Shown: piece after piece, positions 40,050-50,755 of the stretch
How positions within the stretch are numbered: the first letter of the stretch is position 1
Layout: the number at the start of each line of letters is the position of its first letter
Notes under the pieces: generated by a model
What the model was told of the DNA's origin: nothing
Databases searched by the model: none
What the model saw: the letters and a program-made list of their open reading frames with translations, nothing else
Program-made: the position numbers and the translations under genes
Source: Armatimonadota bacterium
Lineage (GTDB): Bacteria; Armatimonadota; Fervidibacteria; Fervidibacterales; Thermosaccharophagaceae
Length of the DNA: 64,000 nt
Reading direction: 5' to 3'
Assembly: GCA_025062195.1 (NCBI GenBank)
Contig: JANXAS010000004.1
Coordinates: forward strand, 32,525-96,524

Positions 40050-41828
40050 GTGAATAATATGCCCATCAAATCCGACCTGCGATTTGATAGCATGCTCTTA
40101 AGCGCCATTTGCGCTGAGGCAAAGGAAAAGATCGTCAATGGGCGCGCTGTGCAGGTTAGGCAGATTGGAGAGTATGAAATCTTGATGAAGATAACTGGGG
40201 CAACTGGCACAAGCTGGCTTCTCATATCAGCGCATCCAAAGTATGCGCATTTGAATATTTGCTCCACAGCACCACAGCATGCTGAGAGATGGCACTCCTC
40301 TTTCCTCTTCGCGATGCAAAGATGTGTTGAGGGCGCTAAAGTGCGAGCAATTGAGCAGCTTGATTTTGATAGGCTCGTCAGGATTGAGTTTATCGGCAGG
40401 AACGAGATTGGAGATGCGGTTAGGTTTTACCTGATGGTTGAGCTGATGGGCAAACACAGCAACATTGTCCTCGTTAATGAGGAGGGTAGAATAATTGATG
40501 CGCTGAAGCGGTTGCCATCAAGCATTAACCGATACCGAGAGGTGCTCCCAGGGAGGGTTTACATTCGCCCACCATCGCACGGGTGCATCAACCCGATCCT
40601 CGCTGACCAAGAGAAGATTGAAAGGGCATTGCAAGCCGCCAGTCGGGAGATGACACTGCGCCAATGGCTTCAGACAACATTTCACGGTATGAGCGATGTG
40701 CTCTCCTCCGAATTGCTATTTAAAGCCGGGGCAAACGGCGATGAGCAAGTCGGCTCAATTAGCTCGGAGCAAATTGAAGGCATACTTAACGCTCTCTTTT
40801 GGCTGCAGCGGATTGTGGCATACGGGCAATTTAATCCGGTCTGCATCCGCTTTTCTGGGAGCGACAAGTTAATTGGCTGCTATCCGATTGAGCTTGGACA
40901 CCTGCTGGCATCAGACGCATCTGAAAATATAATCCAAGAGCAATGTCATTCGCTTTGCGAGTGCATCTCAAGGTGGATTGGGCAAAGACGCTTTAGCGAT
41001 GAATTTGAGCAACTAAAAAGGAGCATACAAAGCAGACTTGAAAGAGCGTTGCGAAAGCTTGATGAGCGCATATGTTCTCTTCAAGCGCAGCTTGAAGAGG
41101 CTCAACTTGCTGAGGAGTGGCGCGTGAAAGGCGAATTGCTGCTCTCGCACGCACACGAAATTGAAGCGGGCACAACCGAGGTCACATTGGATGATTACCG
41201 CGGTGGCAAAGTCAAAATACAGCTTGAGCCGAAGCTATCACCAATTGAGAATGCGCAGCGCTACTTCGCCAAATACAGGCACTTAAAAGGGGCTCGCTTG
41301 CACCTTTCCGAAGTGATAGCGAATCTTACGGCGCTGGCTGAAAAGCTGAGGATGCTGCTAAAGCGACTTGAGGGCGCTCAGGACATGAGTGCGCTGGAAG
41401 AAATACGCAAGGGTGCTGAGCAACTTGGATTGGCAAAAGACAGCAAGGTATTGCCATCGGCTGATAGTGGCGTGGCAGATAAGCTTTTGAGGTTCACCGT
41501 TGCCGATGGGTTTGAGCTTTTTGTTGGCAGGAGCGAGCATGAGAATATGGAACTCATAACGAGGGTAGCAAAGCCGGATGATCTTTGGATGCATGTTCGC
41601 GGCGCGAGTGGCGCTCACGGCATATTGCGCAGGCATAGCCGCGCATCTGAATTCACTCAAAGGGCGATTGAAGAGGCTGCACGCATAGTCGCAATGCGCA
41701 GCAAGTGCAAAGGGAAAGTGGCTGTTGATTACACATTGGCAAAATATGTTCGCCCAATCAAGGGTAAGCAGGGTAAGGTGACTTACACGAACCACAGGAC
41801 TGTGGTAGTAAATGTTGATGCGCAATGA
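40050..41828 (+). CDS. NFACT family protein (RqcH/FbpA-like)
   Basis: NFACT-N FDSMLLSAICAE; coiled coil; NFACT-R DGFELFVGRSEHENMELITRVAKPDDLWMHVRGASGAHGIL. Confidence 0.92.
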   Translation: MNNMPIKSDLRFDSMLLSAICAEAKEKIVNGRAVQVRQIGEYEILMKITGATGTSWLLISAHPKYAHLNICSTAPQHAERWHSSFLFAMQRCVEGAKVRAIEQLDFDRLVRIEFIGRNEIGDAVRFYLMVELMGKHSNIVLVNEEGRIIDALKRLPSSINRYREVLPGRVYIRPPSHGCINPILADQEKIERALQAASREMTLRQWLQTTFHGMSDVLSSELLFKAGANGDEQVGSISSEQIEGILNALFWLQRIVAYGQFNPVCIRFSGSDKLIGCYPIELGHLLASDASENIIQEQCHSLCECISRWIGQRRFSDEFEQLKRSIQSRLERALRKLDERICSLQAQLEEAQLAEEWRVKGELLLSHAHEIEAGTTEVTLDDYRGGKVKIQLEPKLSPIENAQRYFAKYRHLKGARLHLSEVIANLTALAEKLRMLLKRLEGAQDMSALEEIRKGAEQLGLAKDSKVLPSADSGVADKLLRFTVADGFELFVGRSEHENMELITRVAKPDDLWMHVRGASGAHGILRRHSRASEFTQRAIEEAARIVAMRSKCKGKVAVDYTLAKYVRPIKGKQGKVTYTNHRTVVVNVDAQ

Positions 41829-42510
41829 GACTGCAATGAAGCACATTGCGGCTTTCTTTGATGTTGATGGGACGATAAGCGATACGACGGTTGTTCATGC
41901 GCTCATCAAATTTAAGCTGCGTGAGGCAGGTTGGCGCAAATGGCTCTGGCTGTGCAAGCTGCCGATGCGCCTTCTTTGGTGGGCTTTGATTGACCTCGCA
42001 AGCAGAGAGGCTTTCAACCGCTCATTCTATGCGAGTTACTCAAACATCCATGTTGATGAGCTCTCATCATTTGCGAGCGAATACTTTGAATCATTTTGGG
42101 TGCGAAGGCTTTACCTTGAAGCGATTGAACGGATTGAATGGCACAGGCGCAACGGGCATCGCATAGTCATTCTCACCGGCGGCATTAACCTGCTCGTCAA
42201 GCCGCTCGCCGATTTTTTGAAGGTTGACGATGTGATTGCAGCTGAGCTTGAAGTTCATAGCGGGCGCTTCACTGGCAGGTTAAATACGCCGCCATTGGGG
42301 GGGAGCGGTAAACTCAAGGTGCTTCAAAACTATGCAGACTCCTCAGGCGTTGAACTTTCAATGAGCTACGCATACGCTGACAGTTACTCTGATAGGTTTG
42401 TGCTTGAACGAGTTGGGCATCCAGTCGCCGTCAATCCAGACCTGCGCTTAAAGCTGCTCGCAAATAGACGGGGGTGGCGAATTGAGCGGTGGAAGACTAA
42501 ACTCCGCTGA
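41812..42510 (+). CDS. HAD-IB family hydrolase
   Basis: AAFFDVDGTISDTTVV, HRIVILTGGINLLVKPLADFL, YAYADSYSDRFVLERVGHPVAVNPD. Confidence 0.88.
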   Translation: MLMRNETAMKHIAAFFDVDGTISDTTVVHALIKFKLREAGWRKWLWLCKLPMRLLWWALIDLASREAFNRSFYASYSNIHVDELSSFASEYFESFWVRRLYLEAIERIEWHRRNGHRIVILTGGINLLVKPLADFLKVDDVIAAELEVHSGRFTGRLNTPPLGGSGKLKVLQNYADSSGVELSMSYAYADSYSDRFVLERVGHPVAVNPDLRLKLLANRRGWRIERWKTKLR

Positions 42511-42534
42511 GAGCGCAACGAACTGGAATGCGCC

Positions 42535-43998
42535 TTGCAAGCTCTTGACTGTGAGGTGGTTGGCATGGCGAACAAGTTTCACAAATTTACGAGGCGAAAA
42601 TTCATCGGCGGCACATTTGGGCTCACACTTTTAGGGGCATTCAAAAGCCATCCATTTGCTCGTGAGCGCCGCCCAAACATTCTCTTCATCATGTCAGATG
42701 ACCATGCAAACCATGCTCTCAGTTGCTATGGGAGCAGGATCGTAGAGACACCAAACATTGACAGGCTTGCACGAGAGGGGATGCTCTTCCGTAACTGCTT
42801 TGTGACTAATTCGCTATGCGCCCCATCCAGAGCGAGTATACTGACGGGAAAATATGCGCATGTTCATGGCGTCAAGGACAACTCCACACGCTTTGATCCA
42901 ACGCAACACACATTTATCAAGCTGCTTCACAGAGCCGGCTATGTCACAGCCGTCATTGGGAAATGGCACCTTCACAGTGAGCCAACCGGCTTTGATTATT
43001 GGTGCGTTCTGCCGGGGCAAGGGGAATATGTCAATCCGACATTCATTGAGATGAAAAAGAGGAGCAAAGTTGAGGGCTATGCTACCGACATCATAACGAA
43101 GATGTGCATCAGTTGGCTGAGGCAATGGAGCGAGAACATGGGTGATAAACCGTTCTGCCTGCTTTGCCACCACAAGGCGCCACATCGCCCATGGACGCCA
43201 CCACAGCGCCATATGAAGCTGTATGCCGATATTGAGATTCCAGAGCCACCGACATTTGACGACGATTACTCAAACAGGGCAAGCGCTGCCGCCCATGCCG
43301 ATATGCGCATCGCTGACATGCCAGACTATGCTAAAGAGCTAAAGCCGGAAATGACACCAAAAGAGCGCAAGCGCTATAACTACCAACGCTTCATCAAGGA
43401 TTACTTGAGGTGTGTTGTAGCTGTGGATGAGGGTGTAGGTGAGCTTTTAAGAGAGCTTGAGCAGCTCGGCGTTATTGATGATACAGTCATCATATACACA
43501 TCCGACAACGGTTTCTTCCTCGGCGATCACGGTTGGTATGACAAGCGCTTCATGTATGAGCAGTCAATAAGAGTGCCTTTGATTGTGCGTTATCCAAGAG
43601 AGGTTAAAGCTGGCTCAACGGACGAACACATTGTGCTCAATGTTGATTTCGCCCCCACATTGCTTGACATAGCTGGCGTTGAGATACCAGGTGATGTCCA
43701 AGGGCGCAGCTTAAAGAGCATCCTGTTCGGAAAGCCAGTTAATGACTGGCGCACTGCAATGTATTATCGCTACTACGAGTATCCAAAGCCGCATCGTGTC
43801 CTTCCGCATTATGGGGTCCGCACAGAACGATACAAACTTATTCACTACCCAACAACTGGCGAATGGGAATTGTTTGATCTGCATCAGGACCAACATGAGA
43901 TGCGCAACATCTATGGTGAGCCAACATATTCCGGGGTGGCGATGGAACTTAAGGAACTGCTTCACAGGCTCGCAGGCGAGCTTGGTGATACCCTTTAA
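42535..43998 (+). CDS. Sulfatase (Cys-type) with Tat leader
   Basis: FTRRKFIGGTFGLTLLGAF; RPNILFIMSDDHANHALSCYG; sulfatase signature CAPSRASILTGKY; YTSDNGFFLGDHGWYDK. Confidence 0.93.
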   Translation: MQALDCEVVGMANKFHKFTRRKFIGGTFGLTLLGAFKSHPFARERRPNILFIMSDDHANHALSCYGSRIVETPNIDRLAREGMLFRNCFVTNSLCAPSRASILTGKYAHVHGVKDNSTRFDPTQHTFIKLLHRAGYVTAVIGKWHLHSEPTGFDYWCVLPGQGEYVNPTFIEMKKRSKVEGYATDIITKMCISWLRQWSENMGDKPFCLLCHHKAPHRPWTPPQRHMKLYADIEIPEPPTFDDDYSNRASAAAHADMRIADMPDYAKELKPEMTPKERKRYNYQRFIKDYLRCVVAVDEGVGELLRELEQLGVIDDTVIIYTSDNGFFLGDHGWYDKRFMYEQSIRVPLIVRYPREVKAGSTDEHIVLNVDFAPTLLDIAGVEIPGDVQGRSLKSILFGKPVNDWRTAMYYRYYEYPKPHRVLPHYGVRTERYKLIHYPTTGEWELFDLHQDQHEMRNIYGEPTYSGVAMELKELLHRLAGELGDTL

Positions 43999-44044
43999 TC
44001 GGTGCGAAGCACTGTGAATTTATGAGGAACGGAGGCGATGAAAG

Positions 44045-44770
44045 ATGAGGCGCAACTTCAAACGGCTGGCTATCGGCATAACCCTTTTTCTCCTAATGCC
44101 TTTGGCGATTTGCTTCTGCTTGAGCGGTGTGGAGTCGGAGGATGAGCTGAAACGCTCAGCCGAAAGGATGGCAGAGGTTGCAAGGACAACATTTGCCCCA
44201 GTTTACCCGGCGCTGGCAAAGCAGATAGTTGAAGATACAGGGGTCAAGGAAGGGATATGCGTTGAGCTTGGCTGCGGTCCCGGTTCACTTGGATTAGCTC
44301 TTGTAAAGATAACGAGATTGAGAGTTTATGCAATAGACATCAACCCATACGCTGTTGCGATAGCCCAAAGGAATGCTGTTGAGAGCGGTTTGAGTGAGCG
44401 CTTTTACCCAATGTTAGGTGATGCGCTCAACCTACCTTTTAAAAATGACTTTGCCGACTTGATTGTCAGCAGGGGTATGATACCGTTCGTTGAGGACAAG
44501 GCTGCTGTTTTCAAAGAAGCGTTTAGGGTGCTGAGGAAGGGCGGCGTTGCATATATCGGTGGTGGCTTTTCAAGGATGCTTGATGAGCGAACTGTTTCAG
44601 AGATAGTGCGCAAGAGCATTTGGGCTGACCCTGCAAAACTCCCAATAAGGCGCATCACAAAGGAGCAATGGGAGAAGCACTTGAAGGATGCCGGCATACG
44701 AAACTATCGCGTCATTGAAGACCGCTATCAATCAGGCTCATATGGCACTTGGGTGATGTTCAAGAAATAA
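44045..44770 (+). CDS. Class I SAM-dependent methyltransferase with N-terminal membrane/lipoprotein-like segment
   Basis: VELGCGPGSLGLAL, YAIDINPYAVAIAQRNA; N-terminal AIGITLFLLMPLAICFCLSG. Confidence 0.88.
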   Translation: MRRNFKRLAIGITLFLLMPLAICFCLSGVESEDELKRSAERMAEVARTTFAPVYPALAKQIVEDTGVKEGICVELGCGPGSLGLALVKITRLRVYAIDINPYAVAIAQRNAVESGLSERFYPMLGDALNLPFKNDFADLIVSRGMIPFVEDKAAVFKEAFRVLRKGGVAYIGGGFSRMLDERTVSEIVRKSIWADPAKLPIRRITKEQWEKHLKDAGIRNYRVIEDRYQSGSYGTWVMFKK

Positions 44771-44820
44771 GGACAAATCCACAAATTTGCAGGAAAAGCG
44801 CCCGAGGGGTGGGGTGGTTT

Positions 44821-45552
44821 ATGAGGATAGTTAAAGCCATACTTGAAACACTGAATATTGATGCGCCAATTAGGGAAGTTCGCGTTGGCGCATTCATAAC
44901 AGCAGTTTGGGCAAGAAGAATGGGGTTAGCATACACACTTGTTCCCGATAAGCCGCACGGTGAGAGGATGCCAATACCTAAAGCTGGCATGTTGAGCGAA
45001 TTGAGTTGCCGGCAGCTTGCCCAAATGGCGCTTTCAAACGAGCTTCCGCAACCGAGCATTGGTATGGCTGCGTTGAACGCCCTCATTGCTGAGACGGTTG
45101 AAAGTGAGCGCTTTGAAGAGGCTGACGGGGCGCAGATACTAATGCGAGTTGCTGAGGGGAAACGAACAGCTCTCATCGGTCACTTTCCATTCGTTGAAGA
45201 GCTGCGCAGACGCGCTGGGCAACTCATGGTCTTTGAAGAGCGTCCTCTGATGGGTGACCTGCCAGCGCATAAGGCAGACGAGCTTTTGCCACAAGCTCAA
45301 ATAGTCGCCATTACCGGGAGCGCATTCGTCAACCATACGATAGAACACCTGCTTGAACTCTCAAGGGGCGCTGAGCTTGTTATGGTGATAGGACCGACAA
45401 CACCGCTATCCAAAGTGCTGTTTGAATTCGGTGTGGACATAATCGCCGGCTCAATAGTTGTTGAACCGGAAACGGTGATGCGTTATGTTGGTGAGGGCGC
45501 GACATTTAAGCAGCTGCGCGGTGTCAAGAAGGTCGTGATGCGCCAAAGCTAA
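44821..45552 (+). CDS. DUF364-like (putative heavy-metal chelation) domain protein
   Basis: REVRVGAFITAVWARRMGLAYTL; LIGHFPFVEELRRRAGQLMVFEERPLMGDLPAHKADELLPQAQIVAITGSAFVNHTIEHLLELS. Confidence 0.75.
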   Translation: MRIVKAILETLNIDAPIREVRVGAFITAVWARRMGLAYTLVPDKPHGERMPIPKAGMLSELSCRQLAQMALSNELPQPSIGMAALNALIAETVESERFEEADGAQILMRVAEGKRTALIGHFPFVEELRRRAGQLMVFEERPLMGDLPAHKADELLPQAQIVAITGSAFVNHTIEHLLELSRGAELVMVIGPTTPLSKVLFEFGVDIIAGSIVVEPETVMRYVGEGATFKQLRGVKKVVMRQS

Positions 45553-45580
45553 CTTTACCGTTGTTCCCATAAGGGGGTGC

Positions 45581-46489
45581 ATGATTTTGCGCCTTGCCAC
45601 ATCCCTGAATGTCCTCTTTGACCCAAAGAGGGTCACACCTGAGATGGCAATTGAGCGGCTTGCCAAAGCCGGATTTGAAGCACTTGACTTCAACTTTTGT
45701 GACTGGCTGTTTGACGGCTCACCATTCACCGGGAACGAATGGGCGAAATGGATTGATGGCATAGGACGGAAAGCCAAATCAGTTGGGATACCGATAACGC
45801 AATCTCACGGTCCTATATTCAACAAGTTCGCTGACGATGAGAGGACGAGATGGCTGACACATATGAGCCACCGCTCAATTGAGGCGGCTGGCATGCTCGG
45901 CGCACAATGGATAGTGTTTGAGCCGGAGACGATTTCAGGCGCATTTGATGAAGCGCACATAGCATATCTTCGCCAGAGAAACCTTGATTGGTTTGCCGAG
46001 CTGCTTAAGACGGCAGAGAAAGCCGGCGTTGGCATAGCGCTTGAGAACAATGCCGATGCCTTCCTTAGGCGCGAGAGAAAGATAAGAAGACATTACTGCT
46101 CGGTGCCGGCGGAGTTGATTGACCTTGTGGATGCATTCAACCATCCGCTGATCGGCATATGCTGGGACACTGGGCATGCAAATATACAGCAGCTTGATCA
46201 GCCAGCTGCGCTCAGAGCCATTGGGAAAAGGTTAAAGGCACTTCACATCCAAGACAACGACGGCTTGCACGACCAACATGTGCTCCCTTTCTTTGGCACA
46301 ATTGATTGGCGCCCGATAGTAGATGCTCTGCGCGAGATTGAATATGAGGGCGACTTCACATATGAGGTGCACAACTCTGTAAGACCGCTCCCTGACGAGC
46401 TGAGAGATGCGGCTCTCAAACTTGCTGTTAGCATCGGCAGATACTTGCTCAACGAACGAAATGATGAATTCAAGCCCAATGCCAGATGA
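45581..46489 (+). CDS. Sugar phosphate isomerase/epimerase (AP endonuclease 2-like TIM barrel)
   Basis: KAGFEALDFNFCDW, GVGIALENNADAF, IGICWDTGHANIQ, LHIQDNDGLHDQHVLPFFGTIDW. Confidence 0.88.
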   Translation: MILRLATSLNVLFDPKRVTPEMAIERLAKAGFEALDFNFCDWLFDGSPFTGNEWAKWIDGIGRKAKSVGIPITQSHGPIFNKFADDERTRWLTHMSHRSIEAAGMLGAQWIVFEPETISGAFDEAHIAYLRQRNLDWFAELLKTAEKAGVGIALENNADAFLRRERKIRRHYCSVPAELIDLVDAFNHPLIGICWDTGHANIQQLDQPAALRAIGKRLKALHIQDNDGLHDQHVLPFFGTIDWRPIVDALREIEYEGDFTYEVHNSVRPLPDELRDAALKLAVSIGRYLLNERNDEFKPNAR

Positions 46490-46562
46490 TGAGAAACTTC
46501 TGCAGTGAACAAGACGGGCGATGGACATCACACTTTAGTTTACGGCTCAAAGGAATCACAGC

Positions 46563-47123
46563 ATGAATCTCGAAAAGGGTGTGCTGCAAATGGGGAAGCC
46601 GGTGAAAGGCAGAAAGGGTGTTAGCATCGAGATGCCGCAAACGATTGTGAGAGGATGGCACCTATTCTTTTCACTGGTCATTGCCTTCGCTGTGCTGATT
46701 GCCGGATGCGCAAGGACAAGAGGGGCATTCTGGGTAGAGCGTGACTTGCTTGGCACTTGGCGGCTCACTGATAGAGGTGATGTTGGTGTTCCGCCACTGG
46801 GTGAAAGATGCGAATTCCGCTCGGACGGGACAGTGCACATTATTGAAAGAGGGCAGGTGCGCATAGGTGCATTTAGAGTTGAAAGAAATGAACTTGAGCT
46901 TGTGGTTCCCGGGGCGCCAGTTGAAGTTTGGGTGATAAGGAATCAGCCAAGCGGTGAGTTGATGTTGTTCAGCAGGTCTTTAAATACGACGGTGCGCTAC
47001 GCACGAGTTGGCAGGGGTGAGTTTATAACTGGGACGGTTAGCATTATCCTCAAGTCCATTGTGGTGATTGCGCTGATCTTCTTGCTTTACCGTTTCCTTA
47101 CAAGGGTGCTTGAGCTTGAGTGA
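46563..47123 (+). CDS. Hypothetical lipoprotein/membrane protein
   Basis: Lipobox-like VLIAGCAR and C-terminal TM segment IVVIALIFLLYRFLTRVL. Confidence 0.6.
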   Translation: MNLEKGVLQMGKPVKGRKGVSIEMPQTIVRGWHLFFSLVIAFAVLIAGCARTRGAFWVERDLLGTWRLTDRGDVGVPPLGERCEFRSDGTVHIIERGQVRIGAFRVERNELELVVPGAPVEVWVIRNQPSGELMLFSRSLNTTVRYARVGRGEFITGTVSIILKSIVVIALIFLLYRFLTRVLELE

Positions 47124-47157
47124 GGGTTGTCAGACCACAGCAACATGGTGACGATGC

Positions 47158-48006
47158 ATGAATGAAGTGTGTGCAAATGAAAAGCGCATTGTCAGCATCT
47201 CAAATGTTCGTGTTGGCGCTGGTGAGCTCGTCCTCATAGCTGGTCCGTGTGCCATTGAAAGTGAAACGGTCTGCATGCACGCTGCCGAATTCTTAAAGGC
47301 GTTGACTGAGGAACTCAACATGCCGTTCATCTTCAAAGCCTCATATGACAAGGCTAACAGAACGAGCTTGCATTCGTTTCGCGGTCTCGGGATGAAAAAT
47401 GGGCTTTGTATATTGAGCAAGGTGAAAAGTGAGTTTGGCATACCGGTGCTGACGGATGTGCACTGCGTTCAACAAGTTGATGAGGCTGCTGAAGTTGCTG
47501 ATGTCCTTCAAGTGCCCGCTTTCTTGTGCCGTCAAACCGATTTGCTTATCAAAGTTGGGAAGAGTGGAAGAGCCGTAAATATCAAGAAGGGGCAGTTTGT
47601 AGCTCCCGAAGATATGCGCTTTGCAATTGAGAAGGTGACGAGCACCGGCAATCACAATGTTATGGTCACAGAGAGAGGCACAACATTCGGCTACCACGAT
47701 TTGGTTGTGGACATGCGCAGCATCGTCATCATGCGCTCATTCGGCTACCCAGTTGTCTTTGACGCCACCCACAGCGTTCAACAACCTGGTGCTGCGGGCG
47801 GCTCATCCGGTGGGCGCAGAGAATTTGTCCCATACCTTGCAAGGGCTGCAGTTGCAGTTGGCATTGATGCGCTCTTTCTGGAGGTTCATCCATCGCCTGA
47901 TGAAGCCCTTTCCGACGGACCGAATATGCTCCCCCTCTCGCAACTCAAACCTTTGCTTCAATCTGTGTTAGCAATTCACGAAGCACTGAAGTTTATCCGC
48001 TCGTAA
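47158..48006 (+). CDS. kdsA: 3-deoxy-8-phosphooctulonate synthase
   Basis: [80 protein letters not shown]. Confidence 0.95.
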   Translation: MNEVCANEKRIVSISNVRVGAGELVLIAGPCAIESETVCMHAAEFLKALTEELNMPFIFKASYDKANRTSLHSFRGLGMKNGLCILSKVKSEFGIPVLTDVHCVQQVDEAAEVADVLQVPAFLCRQTDLLIKVGKSGRAVNIKKGQFVAPEDMRFAIEKVTSTGNHNVMVTERGTTFGYHDLVVDMRSIVIMRSFGYPVVFDATHSVQQPGAAGGSSGGRREFVPYLARAAVAVGIDALFLEVHPSPDEALSDGPNMLPLSQLKPLLQSVLAIHEALKFIRS

Positions 48007-48008
48007 CC

Positions 48009-49070
48009 TTACCTGTAACGACCATATTCATGCACAAGCTGCATGACAAACTTGTATCGCTCAAAGCTCACATTATCCGGCACGGAATGGTCAGAGTGGT
48101 AAATGTATCCGCCACCAACCTTTGCCACCTCAAACTTCACCTTTATTTCCTCCTCAATCAGCCTTGGGTCTGGTGCTGCCATCTTGCGGACATCAATTCC
48201 ACCCATGAATGCAAGCGCATCACCGTAGTCACGCTTGAGCTTTATTAAGTCCATGCCAGCCTTCACTTCAAGTGGCTGCAAGCAATCCCAACCGGCTTCA
48301 ATGAAATGAGGAACGAGTGCGCTGACATTACCGCAGCTGTGCAATATCGTCTTCATCCCTTTGCTGTGAAAGAAGTCGCAAGCACGCTTATGCGCTGGCA
48401 TGAGCAACTCACGATATGCCCTCGGCGAGAAAAATGTTGTGTTTCTGTATCCGAGGTCATCATACAGGAATGCTGCGTCAAACTCAAATCCCCTTGCGAG
48501 CATCTCTTCGGCAGCGTCAATGGCAATCTGGACGCTTGCCTCAAAGAGCTCCATAACCCATTCAGGGTCATCAATTATTGCTGGGAGTAAGTTCTCCGGA
48601 CCCACAACCATAGCCATCCTGTCGTAGCCTATGGGCGCATTGAATGTGCAGAAGTAGCCAGCTTCACGGGCTTTCTTATTTCTTTCCAATTCTGCAGCCC
48701 AGTTGACACGCGACTCGTTCATTGTCAGTTTGTCCCTGTATTCCTCCCACTTACTTCTGTTGGTGATGAGGAAGCCGAGCAACTCTGGCGTTGAAGTCTT
48801 GTGCTTCCAGTTCTTGACAACAGCGCCGTCGGCATTACGCACAATCGTGTATTCATCTGTCTCCTCAATTACCTCTTGGGGTAACTGAAAAGATATGTCA
48901 GGGGCAAACCCAACAAACTCATATCCGAAATACTCAGCCGGGCCGATCTCCTCTGGCAATCCCTCCCTATGCCAGCGCGCAATTGTTGTCCCCCATGGCG
49001 AATCCGAGAGCGGCACCCTATCTGGTTCAATATGGTTAAGTGCCATGAGAACTCGCTCCCTTGATGTCAC
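48009..49070 (-). CDS. Uroporphyrinogen decarboxylase (URO-D) family protein, paralog 3
   Basis: TSRERVLMALNHIEPDRVPLSDSPW ... TILHSCGNVSALVPHFIEAGWDCLQPLEVKAGMD. Confidence 0.87.
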   Translation of the reverse strand: MTSRERVLMALNHIEPDRVPLSDSPWGTTIARWHREGLPEEIGPAEYFGYEFVGFAPDISFQLPQEVIEETDEYTIVRNADGAVVKNWKHKTSTPELLGFLITNRSKWEEYRDKLTMNESRVNWAAELERNKKAREAGYFCTFNAPIGYDRMAMVVGPENLLPAIIDDPEWVMELFEASVQIAIDAAEEMLARGFEFDAAFLYDDLGYRNTTFFSPRAYRELLMPAHKRACDFFHSKGMKTILHSCGNVSALVPHFIEAGWDCLQPLEVKAGMDLIKLKRDYGDALAFMGGIDVRKMAAPDPRLIEEEIKVKFEVAKVGGGYIYHSDHSVPDNVSFERYKFVMQLVHEYGRYR

Positions 49071-49384
49071 TCCACTTCACCCCCTCTTATGGGCGGCTGC
49101 CAAACAGCCATAGCGCCATCGTGCAGCATTCTCTCTCACACATTGCTAACCTCAAAAAATTCGCTTACGCTTATGACATGCAGTTGCAAGTTGAATAGGG
49201 AAGCGTCCTCGCCGTTATGGAAAAAACATCCTCACGGGCGGGTCTGCATAAACCACCAATAGGTCTATATAACTGAACGCGGTATAGTTACCGCGAGCGC
49301 AAGAGCCAAATAATACAACCCACTTTAGCGACAATCTCTCGTTCAGCTCGTGCTCGCCTCAATCTACGAGTCAGGCTTCAAGCA

Positions 49385-50653
49385 TCACTCAATCGTGAGT
49401 ATCCGTATGTTGCGGAAGCGTGTGAGCTTGCCCTGCCAATCACCGCCACCGTGCACCTGAAGTCCGATGAAGCCTGCTTCGGGTAATCTTGCCTCTTTAT
49501 CAGCGAAGTCAACGAGCAAACGCTCATTCAACCAGACGCGAATTCTTGGCGGTTGCCCGATGACCACAGCTCTGAGCAAGTTCCAATCGCCCTCACGCCA
49601 TGCCTCTTTCCATCGCTCATTTGGCGCAAGCCATCCACCGCACCCTTCGCCGTAAAGCGTCCCAACTTGCCCACCATCACGATAGTCAATTGTCACTTGG
49701 TAGCATCTTCCATCTTCGGTTGTCCTCAAGAACAAGCCGCTATCAATTCCATAGTCCGGCTTTATCTCGGCGACGACCTCAAAGTCGCGATATTTATCAA
49801 CGGTTGCAAGCACGCCACCGTTGCCTGGCGGCTCTTGTGTGCCCTGAAGGACACCATCAACAGCCTCCCACTTGCCACCAGTGCCGTGCGCAGTCTTTAG
49901 GATACGCCACCCCTTCAAGCTCTTGCCATCAAATAGCGTTCTGTAAGCCATCACTCCTGCAGGTGGCGGAAGCATTTCCGGCGAGTCGGCTTCCTCCTCA
50001 CTCAGGGGGCGAATGTAAATGTTTCTGAAGTGCACAGGTCCATGATCACCCTGAAGCATCAAAGGACCTGGCACTCCCTCATTCCCGTCAAGCGCTCCAC
50101 CAGTCACCCTCGCAAGCTCTGCGTTCTCGTGTATCGTCACGCCATTGTGAATTACAGTCACCCTCGCCCTTCTGGTTATCTTCCCATCGGGGCTTCGGCG
50201 AGCTTGGACGAACTTTACCTCAAACACCTGCCATTCATCCGCGGGCTTGCTGGCATTAAACCTTGGGACAAGCAAACCATAAATGCCGCCGCATATGTGT
50301 GTTGCCGGCTTTGCACCATATGAATCAAGCAACTGAATTTCGTAGCGCCCTTGCAGGTATACTCCGCTGTTACTTCCCCTTGGCATGCGAAACTCAATGT
50401 GCAGCTGGAAGTCACCAAACCTTTGCTCGCTGACCAGATCTGTGCTTGGCGGTTGGTTAATCAATATGCCATCTTCAACTCGCCAGCCATTCCTGCCACC
50501 CTCATAGCGCAGTCTCCAACCGGATAGACTTTTTCCATCAAACAAAGCTATCCAGTCGGCGGCATGCAAGCTCGGCGTAATGGTTAGGCAAACCAAAAAG
50601 AGCATGCCTGCAAACTTAGATGTAGAATTTGCTTTCGTCCTCATTGCTTCCAC
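49385..50653 (-). CDS. Secreted protein with two DUF1080 (3-keto-disaccharide hydrolase) domains
   Basis: ALFDGKSLSGWR ... NSGVYLQGRYEIQLLDSYG and TLFDGKSLKGWRI ... DSGLFLRTTEDGRCYQVTID; signal peptide. Confidence 0.9.
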   Translation of the reverse strand: MEAMRTKANSTSKFAGMLFLVCLTITPSLHAADWIALFDGKSLSGWRLRYEGGRNGWRVEDGILINQPPSTDLVSEQRFGDFQLHIEFRMPRGSNSGVYLQGRYEIQLLDSYGAKPATHICGGIYGLLVPRFNASKPADEWQVFEVKFVQARRSPDGKITRRARVTVIHNGVTIHENAELARVTGGALDGNEGVPGPLMLQGDHGPVHFRNIYIRPLSEEEADSPEMLPPPAGVMAYRTLFDGKSLKGWRILKTAHGTGGKWEAVDGVLQGTQEPPGNGGVLATVDKYRDFEVVAEIKPDYGIDSGLFLRTTEDGRCYQVTIDYRDGGQVGTLYGEGCGGWLAPNERWKEAWREGDWNLLRAVVIGQPPRIRVWLNERLLVDFADKEARLPEAGFIGLQVHGGGDWQGKLTRFRNIRILTIE

Positions 50654-50755
50654 CCCCGTTATAATTGATGGAGCGCTGCAGGCACATTTTCACAACATGC
50701 GATTATGGCATCACAAAGAAGCGAGCGCTAACTTAGCATTGATGCCATTGCTTTC

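Noticed and set aside
49279-49296. GCGGTA-TAGT-TACCGC hairpin in the intergenic region near 49.28 kb
   Set aside because: Six-bp arms in an AT/GC-mixed region are not significant on their own; no T-run to support a terminator
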